Shown: one piece after another, positions 58,686-64,000 of the stretch
Layout: each line of letters opens with the position of its first letter
How positions within the stretch are numbered: the stretch's first letter is position 1
NCBI RefSeq assembly: GCF_014083945.1
Contig: NZ_CP046444.1
Span: 2,108,001-2,172,000, forward strand
DNA: 64,000 nt
Source: Granulicella sp. 5B5
GTDB lineage: Bacteria > Acidobacteriota > Terriglobia > Terriglobales > Acidobacteriaceae
Reading direction: 5' to 3'
Made by a program: the position numbers and the translations under genes
The notes under the pieces: generated by a model
The model's input: only the letters and a program-made list of their open reading frames with translations
Databases searched by the model: none
Told to the model about the DNA's origin: nothing

Positions 58686-59960
58686 TTAGACCCAGAGGAT
58701 GGGTTGGCGGATGGGGTAGTTGCGGATTACCTCGGGGTCGGTGGGGTCGGGGTCGAGGCGCTTCCAGAGAGCGAGGTAGTTGGCTTTGTCGCAGGCGAGG
58801 CCGCAGAAGAGCAGGCCGGGGGAGCGGACGGGCCAGCTGTCCCAGTGCTGGACGTCGTGCGGGTAAGGCCAGGTGGACTTGTCGGCGAGGTAGGGTTCGA
58901 GGAAGGCGGCGGCCTGGCAGACGCTCTGGCCGGTGGGCAGGGTGTAGCGGATGAGTGCGCCGGGGTCGACGGTGGCGGGAGTGGCTTCGACCGGAGCGGC
59001 GTTGGCGGGGCCGGTGTAGCTGAGATGCTTTTCGTCGAGAGAGCTGAGAGACCAGCAGAGGGTGGATGCGGCGTCGAAATTGAAGATGGAGTAGCCGTAG
59101 GGTTTGGTGCGGGCGAGCTCGCGGGGGAAGCCGCCGTTGGGGGCCATCTGGCCGGGGAGCTGGATGTTGATGAAGCGGTCGCGGACCTCGGCTCGGGTGT
59201 CCTCGTCGTTGAGGAGGCGGGCGAACTCGGCGGCCTGGAGGCCCCAGCAGATGCCGTGGTTATTGGTGGCGTCGCGCTCCTTGATGCCGAAGGCGCTGGT
59301 CTTCATCCAGCCGAGGTACTCGTGGAACCAGGCGAGGAGTGGGGTCCATTGCATGGGTGGGAGGTAGTCGCTGAGGATGGCGGCTGAACGGGCGACTTCG
59401 ACGAGGTGGAGGGTGTCGATGATGCCGTAGGAACGGCCTGTGGGGCCGTTGTGGAAGCCCTGTGAGTATTGCAGGTTGGGGTTCATCCGCGTGGCCGGAG
59501 TGACGAACCAGGCGAGCAGGTGGGCGGCTGCGGCTTTGACGTACTGCTCCTGCCGGGTGAGACGCCAGGCGGCGGTAAGGGAGGGGACGCACTGGCTGAG
59601 ACGGATGAGCGCGCGGCGGTGGTCCTGGAAGTTGGCGGGGTTGCTCTTGCCGTCGATCTCTTTGTAGGGGCCGGTGGGGTTTGCGGGGTTGGGCCAGAAG
59701 TAGTCGGCCTCGGAGAAGTAGTCGTGGATGGTGCCGGGGCTCTTGGGGGTAGGGAAGCTGGTGATGGTCTGCGGGGGCTGGTTGAGCCAGTAGCCGGCGT
59801 GGCGGAGTATGCGGTCGTGATCGGCAGCGGCGACCATGGCGTAGGCGTCCGCGAGGGCGCTTTTGGCTGGCTGTGCGAATGTGGATCGCGCAGCTAGGGC
59901 TGCGGCTGTGGAAATTGTGAGAAAGCGGCGGCGGTCTATGTTCTGTGAGGGGTTGGGCAT
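58686..59960 (-). CDS. Alginate-lyase family protein (Pfam alginate_lyase-like), Tat-exported
   Basis: A 424-residue exported protein. I start at ATG 59960, giving a twin-arginine signal (DRRRFLTISTAAALAARSTF). The core has NPANPTGPYKEIDGKSNPAN FQDHRRALIRLSQCV, AGYHLLAWFVTPATRMNPNL-like (AAAHLLAWFVTPATRMNPNL), NGPTGRSYGIIDTLHLVEVA, KERDATNNHGICWGLQAAEF and GGFPRELARTKPYGYSIFNF. Conserved Asn/His (NNHG) and Tyr (YGYS) fit the PL5-like alpha-barrel lyase site. It probably cleaves acidic polysaccharides. A longer upstream frame to 60554 was discarded because it antisense-overlaps the next gene. Confidence 0.82.
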   Translation of the reverse strand: MPNPSQNIDRRRFLTISTAAALAARSTFAQPAKSALADAYAMVAAADHDRILRHAGYWLNQPPQTITSFPTPKSPGTIHDYFSEADYFWPNPANPTGPYKEIDGKSNPANFQDHRRALIRLSQCVPSLTAAWRLTRQEQYVKAAAAHLLAWFVTPATRMNPNLQYSQGFHNGPTGRSYGIIDTLHLVEVARSAAILSDYLPPMQWTPLLAWFHEYLGWMKTSAFGIKERDATNNHGICWGLQAAEFARLLNDEDTRAEVRDRFINIQLPGQMAPNGGFPRELARTKPYGYSIFNFDAASTLCWSLSSLDEKHLSYTGPANAAPVEATPATVDPGALIRYTLPTGQSVCQAAAFLEPYLADKSTWPYPHDVQHWDSWPVRSPGLLFCGLACDKANYLALWKRLDPDPTDPEVIRNYPIRQPILWV

Positions 59961-60036
59961 TATCACTCGTTTCCCAATCATCTTACGGTGAGACGATAGA
60001 AAGTTGGGGATGCCGGCATAGAATCGGCAAGACGAA

Positions 60037-61095
60037 ATGGCGAGCAATAACCTGATCCTGCGCTGGTGGCGACAACTGCGGTTCGATGTACCGCGTATGC
60101 GCGAGCATGCGCCATCGCGAGGACGGGTGGGTGTTGTGGTGCTGTCGATTGCGACGGTTGCCGGGGTGGTGGTGCTGATCTTCGGGCCGATGGGGTGGTT
60201 TGAGCATCGATATGGAGGAGGCTGGTGGGGGATTGGCACAGTGGTATTGATGTATGCGCTGGCGCTAACTGTAAGGCGCTGGATGAAGCGACGCAATGAG
60301 ACGACGACGCTGAGCCTGGCGCGGGCAACGGCTCCCAGCCAGCGCGAAGGCATGCTGGCACGACGGAAGATTGTGGCGACGATGGTGAGCCGCGCGGCAC
60401 GTGAGGTGGGACTCCATGCTGGCGTGGCAACGGATGCTCCGGTGGGAGCGGTGCGTGCGGCGCAGTTGCAGCGGCTTCGCGCGGAAGGGCTGTGGGAGAG
60501 TGTGCCGACGAGCCTGCAGGCGATGCTGGCTGCCCCGGAGGGGTCCTGGAACACGGAGACAACTGGGCGAGTGCTGGTGCACCTGGAGGTGATTGTGGTA
60601 CTGAACTGGATACTGAAAGAGAGCTATGAACTGCCGAGTTTGAGCCGCGGCGGGGCCGTCGATGGCGAGATGCTACGTGAGGCGTTGATCGGCAAGGCCG
60701 ATAGGGGGAGCTATCTGCGGACGGAGGCGGAGATAGCACGGCAGGAAGGGCCGACGCGGGTGTACCTGGCGCGGCTGCAGAATGAGTTGGTGAAGCGTGG
60801 GGCGACAGAGGGGGAGGTGGATGAAGAGATGGAGAAATATGCCGGTCAGTACATGATGTATGCGGCGTCGGTTGGAGAGGCGGAAGTTGTGGCGGAGGAC
60901 CTGCCGCTGAAGGGTGGGCTGATTCGGGACGCGCCGACGGCGGACCTGCTGCATTTGCGGGGAGTGGCGGCAGTGCGGATGGTGACCCTTGCGGCCACGA
61001 GGGATGTGCTGATGGGATTGGGGTTAGAACGGATGGATGAGGTTGTGGAGGGAATCATTGATGTAAACACACTCATATTTTATGCAACCATTTAA
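60037..61095 (+). CDS. Membrane-anchored hypothetical protein, 352 aa
   Basis: Two hydrophobic helices lie near the N-terminus (GRVGVVVLSIATVAGVVVLI and WWGIGTVVLMYALALTVRRW). A long cytoplasmic-looking part follows with many Glu and Arg residues. LVHLEVIVVLNWILKESYEL and LYLARLQNELVKRGA-like (VYLARLQNELVKRGATEGEV) are helix-rich. The end AAVRMVTLAATRDVLMGLGL ERMDEVV has weak DUF4272-like flavour, but I do not assign a family. Divergent from the alginate-lyase gene with a 76-base gap. Clearly coding by composition; function unknown. Confidence 0.6.
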   Translation: MASNNLILRWWRQLRFDVPRMREHAPSRGRVGVVVLSIATVAGVVVLIFGPMGWFEHRYGGGWWGIGTVVLMYALALTVRRWMKRRNETTTLSLARATAPSQREGMLARRKIVATMVSRAAREVGLHAGVATDAPVGAVRAAQLQRLRAEGLWESVPTSLQAMLAAPEGSWNTETTGRVLVHLEVIVVLNWILKESYELPSLSRGGAVDGEMLREALIGKADRGSYLRTEAEIARQEGPTRVYLARLQNELVKRGATEGEVDEEMEKYAGQYMMYAASVGEAEVVAEDLPLKGGLIRDAPTADLLHLRGVAAVRMVTLAATRDVLMGLGLERMDEVVEGIIDVNTLIFYATI

Positions 61096-61181
61096 CTCAC
61101 TATGCGTCCAAAGTAGCGTGAGTCAGTCTTCAAGGCTGATTCGCAACGCGATTTCTATGGAGAAGGATGGAGATAGACGTT

Positions 61182-61688
61182 ATGAGTATCACGCGATTCG
61201 TGCCCTTTCGTAGTGGGTTGAGTGACGTGGCCGTGTTGCAGAACCGGCTGAACTCGATCTTCCAAGAGTTCGCCCGCCCGGGCGGGGATGTCTCGGAGGG
61301 ATCGGAGATACTGGCGATGGGGCACTTTGTGCCGGCCGTGGATGTCTATGAAGATGCACAGAAACTGGTGCTGAAGCTGGAGATTCCGGGGATTCGTCGT
61401 GAGGACCTGGACATTCGTGTCGAGGGGCGTGCGCTCACGGTGAAGGGCGAGCGAAAGTTCGAGTCGGAAGAGAAGGAAGAGAACTTTCACCGGATCGAGC
61501 GCCGTTACGGAAGCTTTGTGCGCAGCTTTACGCTGCCTCCCTCGGTGAACACGGATGAGGTGTCGGCGACGGCGACTGACGGTGTGCTGACAGTAAGCTT
61601 GGCTAAGAAACCAGAGGCGAAGCCGAAGCAGATCGAAGTGAAGGTTGGCGAGGCCCCTAAGCAGGTGGAAGCTGCCGCGAAGGCGTAA
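61182..61688 (+). CDS. Small heat-shock protein Hsp20/alpha-crystallin
   Basis: A 168-residue chaperone. I use ATG 61182 (MSITRFVPFRSG; GGAG ten bases upstream) rather than an ATG at 61167. The alpha-crystallin domain covers about residues 45-145: VPAVDVYEDAQKLVLKLEIP, DLDIRVEGRALTVKGERKFE, NFHRIERRYGSFVRSFTLP and the ending GVLTVSLAKKPEAKPKQIEV, with the conserved GVL and A-x-x-x motifs. It binds unfolding proteins under stress. Own gene with short leader. Confidence 0.95.
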   Translation: MSITRFVPFRSGLSDVAVLQNRLNSIFQEFARPGGDVSEGSEILAMGHFVPAVDVYEDAQKLVLKLEIPGIRREDLDIRVEGRALTVKGERKFESEEKEENFHRIERRYGSFVRSFTLPPSVNTDEVSATATDGVLTVSLAKKPEAKPKQIEVKVGEAPKQVEAAAKA

Positions 61689-61764
61689 GAGACCGCTGTT
61701 CGAGCGAGACAGCGGGTGTTGGGCGAGGCGAAGCTGCTGCCTCGCCCATTTCTTTTGGTGGCCC

Positions 61765-63495
61765 TTAGTCCTGAGGCGGCCCGTCGAGGTTGGCGTCGGC
61801 GACGGAGATGTAGCCTCCAGTGGGATTTTTGGTGAGGGTGGGTGCGAAGGTGCCGAGGTATTGGCGTGTCCACCAGATATGTTGGGTGCGCTTTTGCTCG
61901 GGTGTGCTGAACCAGTATTGCCAGAGGACGGCGCGGATGTAGCGGGGTGGATGGCCTGCAAAGGGGTTGCCGGCGAAGAGCGTGAGGACGGTGGGGTCGT
62001 TGTCGAGGAGGCGGAGCTCGGTGAGTGGGACGATGGGGGACTGCTGCCAGGGTTGGAGCGAGGCGAACCAGAGGTTCCAGTCGAAGCGGGGCTGGTAGGG
62101 GGCGTAGATGCGGGGGCATGCGTGGACGTCCTGCGGTTTGTAGAGGAAGGGATAAGGGGTCCAGGTCTGGCCGTCGTTGGAGCCCTGGAACTCGATCTCG
62201 TAGCGGTGTGGGGTCATTGTGGCGAAGAGGCCGTAGTCGTTGGCGATGCGGAAGGGTTCGAGCGCCGCGGTGGGGGATTGAGGGAGTGGGGATGCCGACC
62301 AGAGGGTGGCGATGAGGCCGGCGAAGGTGACGTAGGCGATCCAGGTGAGGAGGACGGTGGTGATCGCGAGGCGGATGGCGCTGAGGTGGCGGCCGAGGCT
62401 GGGGCCGTTTGACTCAGGTTCAGTGGCGGGGGCAAATGCAGGTCTCTCTGCTGCGGCGCTGCGCGCCTCCGGTCGAGATGACACATCTTTGGCGGGGGCC
62501 TCTTCAGCAGCGGGGAGGATGGTGACGGTTGGGGTACTCGCCGGTGAGTTGAGGCCGGAGCGGAAGCGTTGGGGGACGAAGCGGAGGAGAGTGGCGTCGT
62601 CAAGGAGGAGGATGGCGAGGATGAGGACGAGGTAGTTGAGGAAGGCGTAGTTGGCGGTGGCGATGACGCCGATCTGCCAGGCGGTGACGATGAGGAAGCA
62701 GGCTAGACGCCAGCCGCGACGTGGGATGAAGGCCATCCAGATGAGGATGAGCTCCATGAAGAGGGTTACGCCGGCGGTTCCGCGCTGGAACCAGTGGGGA
62801 AGGTGCTGGAGGTACCAGCCGATCCAGGTGGGGAGCGGGCCGTTTTGGTAGTACTCGTACATGGCGGTGAGGTTGCGCCAGGTGGGGTCGCCGGAGGTGA
62901 GTTTGACGACGCCGGATTCGAAGTAGATGCGGAACCACTCCCAGAGCAGAAGGAAGAGGGCGGCGCGGGAGGCGAGAGAGCGGCGGGCCCAGCCGGGGAA
63001 GAGGCCGTTGGGTGCGACGAAGAGGGCGAGAAAGCCGGCTTCGAGGAGCATGCCGTCGGACTGGTACATGGAGAAGTCCTGCGCGGTGGTGACGAAGGAT
63101 AGGAAGCAGAGCCAGCAGACGAGCAGCGCGGTGCGCGGTAGGATGTTGGCGACGACCAGTAGGGATGCGATGAGGCCTGTCCAGATGAGGCCCGTGAGCA
63201 TGGCGTCGGAGGGATGGAGCCAGAGGAGAGATGGTGCGTACCAAAGGCGGATTGGGCCGAGCTGATGGAGCCTCGCGAAGTATTGGGCGGCGGGGAGGAT
63301 GCCCTGGGAGCCGATGAGGCCTTTGACCTGGAAGACGAGAGCGAAGAAGGCGGAGAAGTAGATGAGGCCGAGGGCGCGGAGGAAGAGCCAGCGGGAGATG
63401 AGGCGGTCGGCGGGGCCATGGTCGCGGTCGAATAGCCAGTTGAGGGGCCGGGATGGAGTGATGGAGGTCACGGACGGCTGGGAATTTGGATGCAA
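61765..63495 (-). CDS. Lipase maturation factor-like (LMF) membrane protein with repeat-encoded insert
   Basis: A 576-residue polytopic membrane protein. Family marks: FLRALGLIYFSAFFALVFQV, GSQGILPAAQYF, FSMYQSDGMLLEAGFLALFV, RIYFESGVVKLTSGDPTWRN LTAMYEYYQNGPLPTWIGWY. Eukaryotic LMF1 helps lipases fold in the ER; bacterial relatives have unknown roles. The C-terminal third is soluble and holds FQGSNDGQTWTPYPFLYKPQ and PYQPRFDWNLWFASL. Between the halves lies EAPAKDVSSRPEARSAAAER PAFAPATE, encoded in part by a family-1 repeat (62432-62483). Confidence 0.82.
   Translation of the reverse strand: MHPNSQPSVTSITPSRPLNWLFDRDHGPADRLISRWLFLRALGLIYFSAFFALVFQVKGLIGSQGILPAAQYFARLHQLGPIRLWYAPSLLWLHPSDAMLTGLIWTGLIASLLVVANILPRTALLVCWLCFLSFVTTAQDFSMYQSDGMLLEAGFLALFVAPNGLFPGWARRSLASRAALFLLLWEWFRIYFESGVVKLTSGDPTWRNLTAMYEYYQNGPLPTWIGWYLQHLPHWFQRGTAGVTLFMELILIWMAFIPRRGWRLACFLIVTAWQIGVIATANYAFLNYLVLILAILLLDDATLLRFVPQRFRSGLNSPASTPTVTILPAAEEAPAKDVSSRPEARSAAAERPAFAPATEPESNGPSLGRHLSAIRLAITTVLLTWIAYVTFAGLIATLWSASPLPQSPTAALEPFRIANDYGLFATMTPHRYEIEFQGSNDGQTWTPYPFLYKPQDVHACPRIYAPYQPRFDWNLWFASLQPWQQSPIVPLTELRLLDNDPTVLTLFAGNPFAGHPPRYIRAVLWQYWFSTPEQKRTQHIWWTRQYLGTFAPTLTKNPTGGYISVADANLDGPPQD
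62432..62483 (-). repeat. TGTCATCTCGACC repeat (family 1) inside the LMF-like gene
   Basis: Read on the coding strand: TGTCATCTCGACCGGAGGCG, CGCAGCGCCGCAGCAGAGAG ACCTGCATTTGC. All fixed blocks of the intergenic family are present. It encodes DVSSRPEARSAAAERPAFAP in the linker between the membrane and soluble parts. Confidence 0.82.
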
Positions 63496-63601
63496 AGATG
63501 GGTTTCGATGGAATATGAGTGTAACTCGCTAAGGTTTTGCATCCCTGCGATACGGGGTTGCGTCTAAATATCAACGAGTTTTGTAGAGCGAGGTATTGGT
63601 G

Positions 63602-64000
63602 ATGGCGATTAAGTGGGACAAATTTACGGTGAAGTCGCAGGAGGCGCTGCAGGTGGCGCAGGGGAGTGCCGCGGAGAACGGCAATCCTGAGGTGTTGCCG
63701 CTGCATTTGATGGCGGCGCTGCTTGAGGACAAGGAAGGCGTCGTGCTGCCGGTGCTGGAGAAGGTTGGGGTTCCGGTGCAGCAGCTTTTGGCAACGGTGA
63801 ATGCGGCGATTGCAAAGCTGCCGAAGGTGCAGGGCGCGAGTGCGCAGCCGACGGTTGGGCAGGCGTTGACGAAGGTGCTGGACGGTGCGTTCAAGGAGGC
63901 TGAGACCTTCAAGGACGACTATGTGTCGACCGAGCATCTGTTGCTGTCGCTGGCGAAGCAGAAGGGTGAGCCGGTTCAGTTGGCGCTTGCGGCGCTGGGT
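63602..64000 (+). CDS. clpB: ClpB disaggregase, N-terminal part
   Basis: The first 133 codons of a Clp/Hsp100 ATPase that runs off the right edge. MAIKWDKFTVKSQEALQVAQ, GNPEVLPLHLMAALLEDKEG and STEHLLLSLAKQKGE are the double Clp-N repeat of ClpB (MxxDKFT..QEAL..A..A....NP.V...HLL.ALL). ATP-binding domains would lie beyond the window. It follows the LMF-like gene divergently. ClpA or ClpC are less likely because the N-terminus matches ClpB. Confidence 0.9.
   Translation, partial: MAIKWDKFTVKSQEALQVAQGSAAENGNPEVLPLHLMAALLEDKEGVVLPVLEKVGVPVQQLLATVNAAIAKLPKVQGASAQPTVGQALTKVLDGAFKEAETFKDDYVSTEHLLLSLAKQKGEPVQLALAALG

Noticed and set aside
59960-60554. Extension of the alginate-lyase-like gene upstream to 60554
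   Set aside because: The extension lies antisense to the membrane protein gene at 60037, has shadow composition, and a Tat signal begins properly at 59960.
1-64000. CRISPR array, tRNA, rRNA, integrase or insertion-sequence transposase
   Set aside because: I looked for regularly spaced repeats, T-loop sequences such as GGTTCGAATCC, rRNA blocks and DDE or tyrosine recombinase motifs and saw none.

Overview
The window looks like the replication-origin region of an acidobacterial chromosome, probably class Terriglobia, family Acidobacteriaceae (Granulicella/Terriglobus/Edaphobacter-like). This rests on high GC content, a TonB-type receptor with an N-terminal carboxypeptidase-regulatory domain, a TIGR03435 protein, several secreted metallopeptidases, and dense families of short palindromic intergenic repeats. 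The genus is an inference. All protein names come from reading the sequence; no database search was run.

Layout. 0-7.8 kb: a truncated membrane glycosyltransferase, an outer-membrane receptor, a DUF5117-type metalloprotease and a class I amidotransferase-fold peptidase. 7.8-10.5 kb: rsmG-parA-parB with a cluster of parS-type sites (TGTTCCACGTGGAACA), two of them inside the upstream coding sequence. 10.5-31.2 kb: housekeeping and metabolic genes on both strands (amidohydrolase, HU, M28 peptidase, ruvA, plsC, folC, accD, thrS, Gfo/Idh, MDR reductase). 31.3-38.5 kb: dnaA, then rpmH-rnpA-yidD-yidC on the opposite strand, and dnaN. 38.6-44.2 kb: a peroxiredoxin-like remnant, then LLM oxidoreductase, ychF, ddl and ilvA, bracketed by two inverted copies of an approximately 100-bp element. 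Base skew flips inside this bracket: the + strand is C-rich to the left and G-rich to the right, whatever the gene strand. 44.4-47.0 kb: an accessory island with direct repeats around a decayed toxin-antitoxin pair, plus an AT-rich AAA ATPase. 47-53.8 kb: asnS, an M3 peptidase coupled to a TIGR03435 protein, a TIM-barrel protein and a GDSL hydrolase. 54.1-56.7 kb: a compact restriction-modification cassette (ribbon-helix-helix protein, MT-A70 adenine methyltransferase, BglII-like endonuclease) and an unknown gene. 56.8-64 kb: ggt, an alginate-lyase-like protein, a membrane protein, Hsp20, a lipase-maturation-factor-like protein and the start of clpB.

The most unusual feature is that the repeat families also occur in frame inside genes (DUF5117 metalloprotease, asnS, folC, LMF-like protein) and code for extra peptide segments, much as Rickettsia palindromic elements do. 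The parS sites in the amidotransferase-fold gene do the same, producing FHVEH peptides.

Several otherwise intact genes (folC, ggt and a carboxypeptidase-regulatory protein) carry single-base frameshifts, two of them at short G or C runs and one beside TA repeats. These may be sequencing errors. The PIN toxin carries two frameshifts and is more likely truly decayed. No tRNA, rRNA, CRISPR array or transposase gene was seen.
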